The notes under the pieces are model-generated. The model had not been told where the DNA came from. It did no database searches and saw nothing but the letters and a program-made list of their open reading frames with translations. DNA of 64,000 nt, from positions 8,990,001 through 9,054,000 of the forward strand of contig OZ316899.1 in assembly GCA_973895155.1 (NCBI GenBank), given 5' to 3'. Below are positions 1 to 11,466 of the stretch, piece after piece; position 1 is the first letter of the stretch, and each line of letters begins with the position of its first letter. This stretch comes from Marsupella aquatica. Taxonomy: Eukaryota; Marchantiophyta. The translations under genes and the position numbers were made by a program.

Positions 1-780
1 CACCTCTTGAGCTTTTCCATTAGATAGAATAAGATATAGAGAGAATTAGATTAGGACACTCTTAGGAGTTAGATTTAGAGAGTCTTAGTTTGATCTCACC
101 TTTTAGGACTTTAAGTTTAGATAAGAAAAGGTTTGTAGACTTTTAAACCTTTTGGCATCTCAAGCCTTTTGAGGGAGCCTACAATTGGACTCCCAAGACC
201 ATTTTTAATTTTATTTTCCTTTGAATATTAATCTCTGACCATTTTGGGTCTTTCTCTCATGCCAATCTTGGGCTTAGGAGAGAAGATTAAACCAGAAGGG
301 ATTGTACCACACCTATGCATTGAAATCATATCATTTACCTCAATTTCATGGATGAATGTCATAAGAAACATGGATTTGTAAGAGAAAACTTTGATATCTA
401 GGGAAAGGAGAATTATAGTGAGTCATTGGACCTAAAGTCAATCTCTATTTGAGTATATGGAAGTCTATGATGAGTGAAAATCAGATTACCTATTGATAAG
501 AAGTTAAACTCTGTGAATTTATTGATCTAAGAGTTTATTGGAGAATTGTTTTGGGATTCTGGAAGAAGAACCAGTAAAGAAATCGCTATAGGATTTTGAA
601 CACCACAAAACCGGAGTAAAACGCTTTACTTATTCCTTACGGGACCGAATCTTGGTTGTTTTGAGCAAGATCTTACATAGTAGATGTTGTTCTACTTACC
701 ACACAAGTTATACAACATAAATGTAGTGAGTTGAAGGCGCTCAGCTGAGCCCAAAAGTTGTTCTCCCTTTGCCCCTGTGA
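1..780. other. AT-rich stretch with no recognised gene
   Basis: No open frame of useful length and no recognisable motif. It lies beyond the 3' side of the minus-strand TNP2 relic, so it may be the 3' part of that CACTA element, but no CACTA/TAGTG terminus is visible here and the element may run off the window. Confidence 0.4.
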
Positions 781-3146
781 GACGGTCATATATCCTCAAA
801 GTTTGCTTCTCTTGATGCCTCGTCCAGCCACCCCCTTGGTGCATTGGGATCAAGTGTAGCTACAATGTTTGTACAATAAAACATGCTCTTTGCTCAAAGA
901 TGACGCTCAGCGATGCTACCTTCCACTCTCGCACGATTTGACACATATGACTTCATCACTCCCATATACCGCTCTACCTAGTACATCCAACGACAATGTA
1001 CCGGCCCTGCAATGCCAACCTCATGCACTAGGTGTAGGAGGAAGTGAACTTGGCCGTCAAAGAATGAAGGAGGGAGTGCCCTCTCCAACTTGCACAATAC
1101 CTCCACTCCAAACAGGTCCATAGCTGCAATCTCAACCTCATTCACCTCTTTTTGACACACCCACCTCAAGAGCTTACCTAATGACCACAGGGCATCACGA
1201 AGATCCTCACTACCCAATCCAATGATGGCAACTAGAATGACATGTTGTAGTAGACGATGGTAATCATGGGTCTTCAAGAAAGCTGGCCAACGTGGACAAT
1301 CTGGTCCCCCGAATGCCTTGCGTAGATTGGCCCTGTAGCCGGTAGTAAACCTCATTGACCCTATACAATTGCGGAACTCAGTCCGCTTGCCTGTGGTCAA
1401 TACCCAAGGAGGGTGAATAGTAAGGGGGCATTAGGGGGATCCATAGATGGCCAAAAACCATGAGAACCATGCATCCCCATCTCCTCACAACTCTCTCTCC
1501 AGTTGTTGTCTTTCTCTCCGTATAGATGGCAAATCAATGACCTCCCAACGTTCCCCTCAATGTGCATAGGGTCAAACAAATGGTTCATTGGCATCTCAAC
1601 CCAATATTGCAGCTTTGACATTAATGCAGACAAACGAGTCATGCCACACCGGGCCAATGGTAAGGGATCATCTGGGTTTGTCACTCTATCCCATACCTCC
1701 TTCCAATAGCGTGGATCCCTTGGCACTGGTTGAGGGCGTGTGTCTAGCTGGTTGGCCATCATCCGTGTCATATAAGAATGGGTCACTCCTCCATTCATGC
1801 TCTGGGGGGAGATACTTTGTGTGACCAATGTAAACTATCTTCCGTAGGGTGGTAGACTTTGGGCGTGCCACTCCCTCCAAATTGGGACCACAAGTTGGGC
1901 AGGCTCAGTATCCTGATATCTGCAACCCAGAGATATAATTATCCAAACCCTACAACACACACAATCAATACATTAAACAATAGCCAGGCAAACTTTTATA
2001 TATGACATTTTCCTATAGTGCAATATCTACCATAATAAACCATGCTTAATATGGGGGAAGGTATATTTTAGCATACCAAGAAGATCATGTATGGTCCACA
2101 TAACGATGGATTTAAATTTAAATTCATGAGGTAAACCACCAGTAAGCACTTGACCATCATAGCAATCCACTCCCCTCCATAGTTGTTGAAGCTCCTCCAA
2201 CAATGGTTGCAAGTAAACATCAATCTTTTTTACTTGCTTGGGGCCTGGGATAATCATTGAGAGCAACAAATGACCTTTCTTCATGGCCATCCATGGAGGG
2301 ATGTTGTAATTTGTAGGACTACTGGCCAAACTAAGTATGGTTGGGCCTTCCCAGCCAATGCAAAGGGGCTGATCCCATCCAATGCCAAACCTAGTCGTAC
2401 ATGACATGGGTCTGTCTTGAAGTCACCCCATCGGTCCTCCACAAACCTATTTGCAGGTGATTCCACCATCGTACGCATGGTCGGCGGATCTGAACTCATA
2501 TCTGACCGGTTCTTGGAATGCCACACCATATACTCAGCCAACTCTGCACATCGGTATTGGTGCCGTAATTTGGGGATACGAGGAAAATACCTCATGACCT
2601 TCTATGCTACTTTTCCAGTCAGCATGTCCTCTCGATACCTTGGTTGGTTACATGTAGGACATGTAGTGGCATCTTTGTGTTCCCCCCTGAACAAAATACA
2701 ATCATTCACACAAGCATGTATGACTTTGTATTTGAGGCCTATGGATTTCAACACCTTTTTTGCCGCTTTCCATGAACTAGGCAAGCAATTCCCTTCAAGC
2801 AAAATACAACTATGCAAGGTCCTAAAGAGATCATCAAGAAGGAGATTGCTGCTCCATGTCTTTGGTGCAAGTTCAACAATAACATTATTCCTGAGAGCCG
2901 AGATAGTTGTGACCCCTCAAAAATCCTTGTTTGCACATGGTCATCATCCATGGCCCTCTCCTCATCAAGTCTATCTTCAGTGACATTAGACACATGCTCA
3001 GGAGGGATATCTTCATTCTCTGATGCTTGAGCCCTACGCCAATCACCCATGGCCTCAACAAGGTGTTGCCGCATTGCTCGTGATAATACCCCCATATCTG
3101 GCTGCATGATTGAACATATGCATTCTAACATTTCACAAACATACAT
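780..3146 (-). pseudogene. TNP2-type CACTA (En/Spm) transposase, decayed
   Basis: Minus-strand pieces in several frames follow the order of a TNP2 transposase, the DNA cleaving and joining enzyme of CACTA transposons. From the N-terminal side: the Cys motif CVNDCILFRGEHKD with a following CPTCNQPRYRED (about 2.65-2.72 kb); NRFVEDRWGDFKTDPCHVRL (about 2.4 kb); IPPWMAMKKGHLLLSMIIPG (about 2.25 kb); MNHLFDPMHIEGNVG (about 1.57 kb); and DYHRLLQHVILVAI through VHEVGIAGPVHCRWMY (1.28-0.98 kb). Readable similarity continues as YMGVMKSYVSNRARVEGS to about 0.9 kb and fades by 0.78 kb. Frameshifts and stops between pieces, some of which may be introns, make a functional product unlikely. The family call is firm; exon boundaries are not. 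Confidence 0.88.
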
Positions 3147-3451
3147 ATTATATTAGAAGGGCCACAATGAGACAAGTGTTTAAAGGTATAGGCTTTTTGT
3201 TTCCCCGTAAAATTACAATTCTCTTTCAAACCTTGATCAAAGATTGACTTATACAACTAACCAATTTAGTTTGAAAACCAGTATCATGTATTTTATGTTA
3301 AACAAGAAGGTGGTATATATACATATATGTCTACCCTACACGGGGAAAGATAGCAATGCTTTCTTGGGCCTATCCCACTCATACTCACAAAACAACTCCT
3401 GGGGTTGTAATGGCTACAGTCATGACATGATCATCCATTAATATGTCTTAC

Positions 3452-3922
3452 CTAGTAAGGCTCTCTAGGTGGACCAAATATCTGAATCCACTCTAAACTA
3501 GGCCTAAGTCTTGTCCCTCTACCATGAGTACTATTGATGTACCCAGCTATATTATCGGAGCAAACAGGGTTGCCATCAATCATCCAAGAATGCCAAGGCC
3601 TCCGTATGATCTCATCTGGATCAGAATCCATTTGCAATGCATAGTCACCCCACGATGGGTGTTGGCGCAATAGAATGTTCCAACCTTTTGAAGTATACAC
3701 GGGACCAATGTATGGAAATAGGTGCTCCCCATCATAACCTTGGGGCCACGGCTTGGACGGGACCACAGTGTCCTCCAAGGCAAACACCCCAAATCCTATG
3801 TCAGGGCCAAGGGAAGACGCCTTCACTATCCATTGGTGACCCCATATGTGGATAGGGGTATCAGTGGTTAGGCCAAGGGGTATTTGGAATCTCTCAGACA
3901 ATAAATCTTTCAACACTGTCAA
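3452..3922 (-). CDS. SET-domain-like ORF embedded in the CACTA element
   Basis: A 156-aa frame with residues in the order of a SET (lysine methyltransferase) domain: GFGVFA at 43-48, LFPYIGP at 68-74, WGDYALQMD at 91-99, IDGNP at 115-119 and NIAGYINST at 124-132, the last resembling the NxxRFINHS substrate/cofactor-binding motif. The frame is open further upstream to about 4.05 kb except for one stop just before the first ATG, so the ATG at 3922 may not be the real start. It ends soon after the SET-like motif without the usual ELxxDYG and post-SET cysteines, so it is truncated or spliced onward. It lies between the N-terminal Cys-rich ORF and TNP2 on the same strand, suggesting part of the transposon's transcript or a captured host fragment. 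Methyltransferase activity is inference. Confidence 0.5.
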   Translation of the reverse strand: MTVLKDLLSERFQIPLGLTTDTPIHIWGHQWIVKASSLGPDIGFGVFALEDTVVPSKPWPQGYDGEHLFPYIGPVYTSKGWNILLRQHPSWGDYALQMDSDPDEIIRRPWHSWMIDGNPVCSDNIAGYINSTHGRGTRLRPSLEWIQIFGPPREPY

Positions 3923-4250
3923 TGCCTAAGTCCCGGTGACATATGACAACCCCAACCTCCCTTCCACTTCCACATAGTCCTCTCCTGGTGGCACTCTAAG
4001 AGTACGGTCTAGAACTTGCTCATCGGTCTCATGAGTGCCCGACAAGGGTTCATAATGGCGACGCTGTCTCTGCTAACGTGCTCGGGTGCGTCCAACCCTG
4101 GATGGAACTGCTACGTTCTCTGTCTGAACACCGGGGGGGGCTAGATGGAGAGGGAGCTGATGATGATGCAAGCAACTCTCTTGCACCAGCCAAAAGTGTA
4201 TTTACCCATAAGTCATTAGAGACCAATGGAGGAGGGGTCCTACGAGGCAC

Positions 4251-4595
4251 CTATTCAATCACAAAAAAACCAACAATTAATAAATGTATGGGTGCAATGT
4301 GGCAAATTGTACATGTATGTCTCCAAGAGCAATTAATTGTGCATACCTCGCAAGTACAATATCCCGGTAAATTGCCCTCGTGTTTGCCATAGTTCTCAAT
4401 ATGCTCAATGGCTTCCCAGGCTTGATGAACCACCATGCCTTTACATCGGACACACCAACATGGAATAGGGCCTAGAGGAGGAGGACATTGAAGCCTTGGA
4501 GGGGGGGGGGGAGGAATATCCCCCTCAGAAGATGAAGAGGTTGAGTCAGAATCCAACTTTGAACTCTCGGAAGAAGACATCTGTCCATCACCCAT
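4251..4595 (-). CDS. Ser/Pro and Cys-rich N-terminal ORF of the CACTA gene
   Basis: A 114-aa frame opens with an acidic Ser-rich leader and a run of six prolines, followed by CWCVRCKGMVVHQAWEAIEHI, a CxCxxC pattern of the kind found at the N-terminus of TNP2-like proteins before the transposase core. It is on the TNP2 strand and immediately upstream of it, so it is read here as its first exon. The C-terminal part (CTCEVCTINCSW and beyond) may be intron read-through. No stand-alone function is recognised. Confidence 0.45.
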   Translation of the reverse strand: MGDGQMSSSESSKLDSDSTSSSSEGDIPPPPPPRLQCPPPLGPIPCWCVRCKGMVVHQAWEAIEHIENYGKHEGNLPGYCTCEVCTINCSWRHTCTICHIAPIHLLIVGFFVIE

Positions 4596-5003
4596 ACAAA
4601 AGTAACCTTTTATGTGCCATTGTGGGAATTAAATATGTAAGGCCAATGCAATAAATATGAAGGCAAAAAAAACATAGAGATGTTTTCATATCAATAATAC
4701 CCGAATGAGACCCGCGCTTTGTAGTGCCAACTAGGATCTTGGCCTTAGACTATATTCTAAGACAAATCTGAAATTGCTGCACAAGTACACTTGAGCTTAG
4801 TTGGGGTACACCAATATTAATAATTCATTGTAATTATAGCTAATGCTTCATAGTAAATATAGCTCACATTGTAGAGGTGGTAATACCTTTCAGATGTGTG
4901 GTGATACCTTTCTGATGAACCAATGTAGTGTCATCCAAAGAAAGACCAGCTTCATTTACCATGTTCTCTATATCGGAAGAGCCTTAGGATAGTACTTTGG
5001 AGG

Positions 5004-5075
5004 AGGGGTCCGATGTTGATCCGATACAATGTCCGATACAATTTTAATGGGAATTTCCGATCTAAATAGAATCAG
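5004..5075. repeat. Possible CACTA subterminal sequence shared with CACTA-1
   Basis: Contains GTCCGATG, TGTCCGATAC and AATGGGAATTTCCGAT. The last matches 51774-51789 near the right end of CACTA-1, and GTCCGATG is the core of CACTA-1's subterminal repeats. The position is on the 5' side of the minus-strand TNP2 gene, where subterminal transposase-binding sites are expected. No clean CACTA terminus remains. Confidence 0.4.
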
Positions 5076-5186
5076 ATGAGTAGTTGGAAGCATTTTTAGG
5101 GCACCACCTAAGTGCAAACGCACTTGAGTTGGGCTTTGCATCAAAAAACAGTTGGGAGTTCATGTCTTTGTGAAAAACAAGTGCAT

Positions 5187-6076
5187 GGCGCGCGGCAGCA
5201 AAGAGCAAATGGCTATGGAGGGGACCAATGGAGGGGCCGGGGGAGGGGCAGGAGCAGGGACATGAACAGAATTTGAAGGAACAGCTGGAGGGCAAGGAGA
5301 TGGTGGAGATGGAAGGTCAGGAGCCGGACGAGGTGGGGCTGAAGGAGCTGCAGGGGATGGAGCAGGGCCATCAGAAGACTTTGGGGAGACCATGGCTGCA
5401 ATTTTCCATAAGCAGGTAGGGCTCTCCATAGAGCATGCGCTAAAGGTGGCTGCATTGACACAAGGATTGCTAGACTCTTCTAGGAGCAATTTGCTTACTG
5501 AAGCTCAGAAAGCATTTGAGGAGAGGTAGCATACTAGGGAGAAAGAGAAGAAGACAAAGAGAAGAGAGGAGAAGGAACTATACCCGTCGAGGCCCTCTCA
5601 CCATGACAGAGAGAGAGAAGGCCCTACGTAGAGAGGCACAAGCTGCAGACAGGAAAAAAGCCAAGGAGGAGAAGCTGCAAGCAGAGGAGAGAAGCAAGAG
5701 GCCAAAAATTTATCTGAATGAGGGAGGAGCTCCGAGGGCCCAGAGCTATAATATTTTCAGGAGTCAGCTTGGGCAAGTACTTAGATCCTATTTTGGAGCG
5801 TTAGATTACTGGGGGAAGAAAAAGGAAGAAGAGAAGTTCAGAGTTTGTGAGCAGGTGAAGGAACATTTTTGCAATGGCTCATTTGTTGATGACAGGTTCT
5901 TAAACAGGAAAAGCAGTCTATCCCTTGCAGACAGAAGGAATCACATCAGGGAGAAGCTGAGGAAGTACCTTGGTGAGTGCAAGGACAGTGAGGAGATGAT
6001 CAGGCAAAAAGGGTACCCAAATGATATTCATGTGGAGGTATGGGCAGCTTGGATTGAGACCAAGCTGCAGGTTTGA
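5187..6076 (+). pseudogene. Broken basic/charged ORF, possible CACTA accessory (TNPA-like) protein
   Basis: Coding-like sequence in two plus frames. The first (from about 5187, with an early TGA) encodes a Gly-rich stretch then MAAIFHKQVGLSIEHALKVA up to 5527. The second (5516-6076) encodes a highly charged, probably coiled-coil segment rich in K, R and E, then a folded-looking part with SYNIFRSQLGQVLRSYFGAL and RRNHIREKLRKYLGE ending VEVWAAWIETKLQV. The segment resembles in style the DNA-binding proteins encoded with TNP2, but I see no diagnostic motif. It lies on the opposite strand from TNP2 and upstream of it, so the two would be divergently transcribed. The frame change near 5.52-5.59 kb and the internal stop argue for a pseudogene. 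Confidence 0.4.
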
Positions 6077-6309
6077 GCTTGGCAGGCAAGGAGATACTAG
6101 CAAGCTGAGCTAGAAGTCCTTGCAATGAGGGCCCAAGCAGGGGAGACTATTGACACCCACCATGCTGATCAAAACCTGCAACATATGCAAAGTCAATTCA
6201 GCTTGGGGACCCTCCCTCACATATGCAAAAGGCATTGATTTGAGTTGAGAATAGGCCAGTAGTCACTCAAAAAATGGGGCAGGGCGGGTCGCTGCGTCTC
6301 AAGGCAGAA

Positions 6310-6560
6310 TTTGTAAGTAGATGTGACACGGGTAATGTGTCACTTAACAGAACGCAAGTCCTAGATTAGGACTTATACGGTCATTAGGACCATAGCCATA
6401 GCGTAGAGTAGTACAAATAGCCGTCTTTGCCATTATGAATAGATTAGGAGTAGGTTAGTTACAAATTAAGGGAATGAAATTATTACAATCAGCCAAGGTA
6501 CGGTGGTGGCGGCAGAGTAAAAATCCGTTAGGAGATCACGCTTGGACCAAGACACCCAAC
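6310..6560 (+). other. Possible LTR/leader of the gag-like element
   Basis: The stretch starting near GTGACACGGGTAATGTGTCAC (a short inverted repeat) and running through AT-rich sequence directly precedes the gag-like relic in the same orientation. It could be an LTR or leader, but I found no second copy or TSD in the window. Confidence 0.2.
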
Positions 6561-8857
6561 TTCGAGCCATTATCAACAACTAAACGGCCTCGCCTTCTCA
6601 TGCTCGAGCTCACCCTGGCACCTCCATAAGAGCTGAGTTGATGGCGCCACGGCCCATTTGCTCATTCATACCTTTTGGAATTTGCGGACGCTGCCACTCA
6701 CTCTCGCATTTTGCTTGAATTGAGCTAACTTTTATGAGGAAATTATCGAAGGTCAAGAGCAGATTGTGGCGAGATTTAGTCAAGGCGAGGAAGGCCTCCC
6801 CCAGCAAGCGAAACTGCTGGGAGGGGACGTGGACTTGACAAACCAGACCGCAAGGGTTAGTATGACCCTTACAACTTTGGGATTTTGGACCTTGTTTGGC
6901 GAGGTAAGTGCTAAGTTCTCCGAGACTTACTGGTACTCTTGCCCCAAGAAAGCCGCCTCCGAATGAAGATACGCAAAATTGGTGGCCAAGGTAGCACAGG
7001 TTAATTGTGAAAAGACAACCATCACCAGGGATTCTAGCTACAACAAGCCGTGGGACTACATCACCGAGCTATATATCAGCAAGGAGGGACTTAGATCGGT
7101 AGTAGAGGCAATTTTTGAAGTCTCTGCAAAGTTCTTTAGGCTGAAGGGCAGCTAGAGGCTGACTCAAGTAGAGTTTGACAAGATCTCGAGTTACATCAAC
7201 TAGCAGATTGCAGCCAAGAAGCGCGAAGAAGACATCAGCAGACAATAGGAAGCGGCGTACAATCTCACGTTTCTCGGGGAAAGCTCCAACACCTTTGACT
7301 GGGATATGGCTACTCCAACGGCACCCCCGACCACTCAGCCTACGACTACCGGTGTACCGCCAAACCAAACCTAGGTCCGGCCGGTGAACAACACCAAGTG
7401 CTCTTCAGGTTCCGATGGACGAGTTAGTCCGCAACTCAAGCAGCGTTCTTGGAAGCAGGCAAGGAAAACGCCGGCCCCCGAGCCAACTGCGCGGACCAAC
7501 GCCCCTACACCTGCCCCGGCCAACCCGCCGACCAACCAGTCCCGACGGCCCTCGGATAGTCAACAACCCAACTTATTATAGGTAATCCGTGTCCCCAAGG
7601 TAGTCTGGACAGCGATCAAGAAACCCAACCATGCGGACTATCTCCAGGAACATCAGTTGGAGCAGTTTGCTCACTTGCTATGGAGACCTAGCGCAGCCGG
7701 GCCAAAGGAGGTTTATGAGTTCATCTCCAATTTTGACATTGATGCGGCAACCACCAAGGTTTCAGGGTAGACCTTATCACTTATGGAGTATCGGTTGGCA
7801 CATATCTTTTGTCTGCCAACCGGGCTGGTGTTGGTTGAACTCCAAATTTGGGATAAGGAGTATACACCCCGGCACTTCAAACCCGAGGGTAAGACAGACA
7901 ACGGGTACAAGCAGGGGTCATGCACCAATAGTCTGTATGGAGCGGCTTAACTTCATGCGGACTACCCTACACATGATTGAGCCACGATCCGAGATCTCCC
8001 TCTATACGATCGTACAGGTGGAACAATACAAACGGCGGAACTGGGCCCAATTCTTTTGCCGTAGGTTCTCAAGGGAGCTTAGGCGGGCTCAAGGAGGTAT
8101 GTGTATTGGGGGAAGGACCTACCTAGGAAGTCACATCGCCATCATCCTCGCCTGGTACAAGGCGCGGCGGGAGGCTAGGGGAAAGAATATGGCCACCTCA
8201 GCCCCGACTAGTGTCACCCCCGCTCCGAAGGAGGCTACCCCGAGTGAGCGGACTACCACGCCTCGGGCAAACTCCAAGCCCGTGGCCCCGACTAATACTC
8301 CGCCACCTCCTCCCGTTGAAATTCTGCCGCCCCCTTCTGTCGAGCCTCCACTACCCCCAGTACAACCACCCCCAATCCCTCCACCACCTGAAGAAACCTT
8401 CCCCTCCCCATTGCAGACTACGGAGGAGCTTGCCGCCCCGCCCGAGGAACCACCGGTGCCCAAGAGGATGGAGAACTACCAAGTAGCCCCGGGGACCATG
8501 GCCTACGACCTGGTCCAAAAGTTTAGCCAGACTTTGTCAGGGGAGCTGGCGACGTACATTGGGCAACAGGTCACGGCGTACTTCAAACCAGTCTTCTTCA
8601 TGTTAGAGCACCAACCACGGATCGTAAGCCGCTTGGAGGAGGAACTCATGGCAAAGGGGAATGAGATTGGGCGCCTCCAAATGCTAGTACAACACCTTGA
8701 AGAGGAGGCCACCACCCGCCATGAAGAGTTAGTCCGCCATCATGATCCTTGGGTGTATCATCCAGCATCAGATTGTCCCCTGGATGCAGCAAAAAGTCTC
8801 CTGGGTCCAACTCCTTATTGCCCAGAATGGTGTACTATACCCAACAAATCGAGATGA
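6561..8857 (+). pseudogene. Decayed gag-like retroelement ORF with proline-rich hinge
   Basis: Coding-like sequence spread over three frames with stops. Near 7.6-7.9 kb a frame reads HLLWRPSAAGPKEVYEFI then MEYRLAHIFCLPTGLVLVEL, which looks like a folded capsid-type domain. From 8190 to 8857 a single frame carries a Pro/Thr-rich linker, a polyproline block at about 8.30-8.46 kb, and a predicted coiled coil (EEELMAKGNEIGRLQMLVQH). This arrangement is typical of plant retroelement gag-like proteins, but no zinc knuckle, protease or RT follows. The 3' part may have been lost, or separated by the Gypsy-1 insertion at 9128. The exact family is not recognised. Confidence 0.4.
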
Positions 8858-9127
8858 AATGCATGGTCTCTGCAAAGTGCTCAATCAATCTAGGGTAGTC
8901 ACTAAAGTGCTCTCCGACCTGTTTCCAGGTATTGGCAAGCAAGTATTCTGTCTTTGAGGTACAGAACTTGTCTATCACACCTCCACGACAAAAAAACCAC
9001 GAACAGTCTTGTCTTCTTCACCTAGCGGAAGAAAACAACAGTGGACATCCTTGAATATCTTACGCACCATAGTTGAAGACTTTCAATCTCACAATGCAAA
9101 TTCTGTGCACTATCAAGGAGTGGACGT

Positions 9128-9891
9128 TGTCGTGCCGAAAGATTTTGGCTCAGGAATGGCTTTTATAGGGGATGATGGGCGAGGCCTCCCGGTTGGGTTG
9201 TGTGCATGCTGACTCAGAGGGGCTGCTTGGTTGGATGGATTGAGGTTTGGTGATTGGGTGAGTCACTAGGCTTGGAGTTTGGATGAGCCTCGCTGATGGC
9301 AGCTGGCTCAGGTTGGATGGTTGGGTTTCTGATGCTACTTAAGACTTGAGCCTCGGCTCATTGAGGTTGGCGGTTGTCTATTGAGATCTGTTGAGTTGCG
9401 TTCTGTGAGTTCCACTCCGTTCTACGGAACTCAACTGTTCTACGGCGGTTTTGGAGTTCTGGGCAAGTGTTGGATATAGGTGTGGAGTTTTTGATCCAGG
9501 CGGGGATTTCTCAAGTTTGGAGCCTCGTCGATCCAGACAGGGATTTCTTGAGTTTGGAGCCTCGTTGGTCCAAGCCCGAGTTCCGTGTGAGCTGTTTTAG
9601 ACTAGTGGAGTAGCTAGTCGAGTTTTGGTTTTGTGAGCTAAGGAGGATAGTTTTTCCATCAGATTTTGAGTAGTTCTACTTGACAAGTTAGAGGTAGCGG
9701 CCCGCCGTAGGGCCAGCTACCAGACTCTTGCGGGCAAGCTTACTCAAGGGCACCTATTGTAACCTTTGTGAGAAAAGTAAAAAATATAAAGGAGTGAGAG
9801 TTTGCTCCAAAAAGTGCTTGTCGCCTGTCCCAATTGCAGCAAGAAATGCACAGTTTGCCCGAGGAGCCCCTAACTTTAAGTTCTCGCGACA
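9128..9891 (+). repeat. Gypsy-1 5' LTR (764 bp)
   Basis: It matches 13164-13942 plus 15431-15496 with scattered substitutions and small indels. Short internal repeats carry the phrase TTTGGAGCCTCG; the 3' copy has an additional unit of this repeat. The terminal inverted repeat is TGTCG/CGACA. Confidence 0.9.
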
Positions 9892-9910
9892 TTGGCGACC
9901 ATACTGGGGA
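9892..9910 (+). promoter_or_regulatory. Gypsy-1 primer binding site
   Basis: TTGGCGACCATACTGGGGA directly follows the LTR. It begins with TGG (complement of a tRNA CCA end) after one base, and has the GGCGNC...GGGGA pattern seen in many plant Gypsy primer sites. The specific tRNA was not determined. Confidence 0.65.
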
Positions 9911-9932
9911 ATCCTTGGGGCAATTGGATGAG

Positions 9933-11297
9933 ATGGGTGACTATGATGAAGTCGATCGGATCTCGAGCATCGTCATGTCGATGATGAGAACCATAAGGAA
10001 GGAAGAGCTTGAGGCGGAAAGGGCAAACAGGGAAGCGAATAGAACTACTCGGTGTCTCCAAGAGGTTCTGAAGGAGAATGGGCAGTTCAATGGGAGAAAT
10101 GTGACAAGCTACCTTAAGTCTTACTTGAAAGAAGCAACTGTCTACAAGTTGGACGAAGGGACGGCAGTGAAAGAGTTCATGGTGCTGGTTGAGAAGGAGT
10201 TGAGTTTGACGGTGCGGACCATTGTTGAGTCAGCTGAGGGCTAGGATGACTTTGACCAGAAGATGAAAGAGGAGTTCCAAGTGGAGGATGCTGATCGGGT
10301 CACGCAGGCTATCTTCTTGGATTGGGTGAATGACAGGAACAAGAAGCTGAAGGGACCGCAAGAGCTCCTAAGGGAGTTCAAGACAAGGGTGTCTCAGTTA
10401 CCAAAGCGGGATGTGGGAATCATCGAGTTGCAACGCTCGACGCTCTTCTTGAGGGCAGCCGATGAGGACCTTTGAGAGGAGCTTGAGAACCCGATGGAGC
10501 TGCTGGAACCTTTGATAGTTACCTTGTCTAACGATTGGAACCAAGTTGAGAAAGCGGTGTCAAAAGTGAGCAATCAACACCGACGACGAGAGCTAGACAA
10601 GGAGGCTACCACTCTTGACCTAAGGCCGCCGGAACCGAGATTGAGGAAAGGGAAGCGAGAACCAGCAAAGGATGAGATCAAACCATCGATGGATGATCTC
10701 GCGGAAATGATGCAGGACCTGAAGATCTTGGCGGCACATGCGGTCAAGAATCCAAAACCGAGGGTTGCGAGTGCTCCCAAGAGGAAGCGAGAGATGCAGA
10801 GTTGGCCATGCATGTGGTGCGACAGCAAAGAGCATGACAAACGGGAGTGCCTAGACCTGAGGGAAGCTGCGGATAAAGGGCTGATCAAGTTCATCGGTGA
10901 AGTTGGTCAAAAGAAGATATCGTTTGCCGATACTGAAGAGCCAATTCCATTCAACTCCAACAAGGGAGGCATGAAGGCTTTGGCTGAGAAGCGAGCTGGG
11001 AAGCGAGTCGAAGAGGCATCCTCTTCGCACTTGGAAGCAAATGTTTACAATGTGGAGTTGGATGGCCCCGTGACAGAAACGGACAAGTTTTACAAGCGCT
11101 TGGCGGATCTGGTGCGAGAGAGATCCGGATGGAGTGACCCGATGCTGATCAATGCGATAACGGTTGAGGTTGGGGCTAGTTGGGATGCCTCGGTCAAGTC
11201 AAAAAGGAAGAAAACCAATGAGGATGACACTCCGTCTCAATCAGGGGAACAAGAGAGGCGGGATACTCGAGACAAGGAAAGAAGGGTTAAGGTTTGA
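9933..11297 (+). pseudogene. gag: Gypsy-1 gag polyprotein
   Basis: One frame runs from ATG 9933 (after the primer site) to 11297 with two in-frame stops, TAG at 10242-10244 and TGA at 10473-10475. The first 100 residues are acidic and helical. The middle resembles a retrotransposon capsid (FLDWVNDRNKKLKGPQELL). A CX2CX4HX4C zinc knuckle, CMWCDSKEHDKREC, lies at 10809-10850 and would bind the RNA genome. The two stops show decay, or would need read-through; the surrounding frame is otherwise conserved in character. The ORF overlaps the 5' end of the next coding block in another frame at about 11.16-11.42 kb. Confidence 0.75.
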
Positions 11298-11466
11298 AGA
11301 AGAGGAAATGAGCGAGAAAGAGCCAGAGAAAGGGAAACCGATCAGGAAAGACCTGGGCTGGGTGCTTGGCAGGGATGTGGACCAGGCCATGTACCCGGAG
11401 GTTGTAGCTGAGAAGTTCTAGAGCCAACAGGCTCAAGGGTTTACCAATGCCAAGTTCTTTGGCAGT

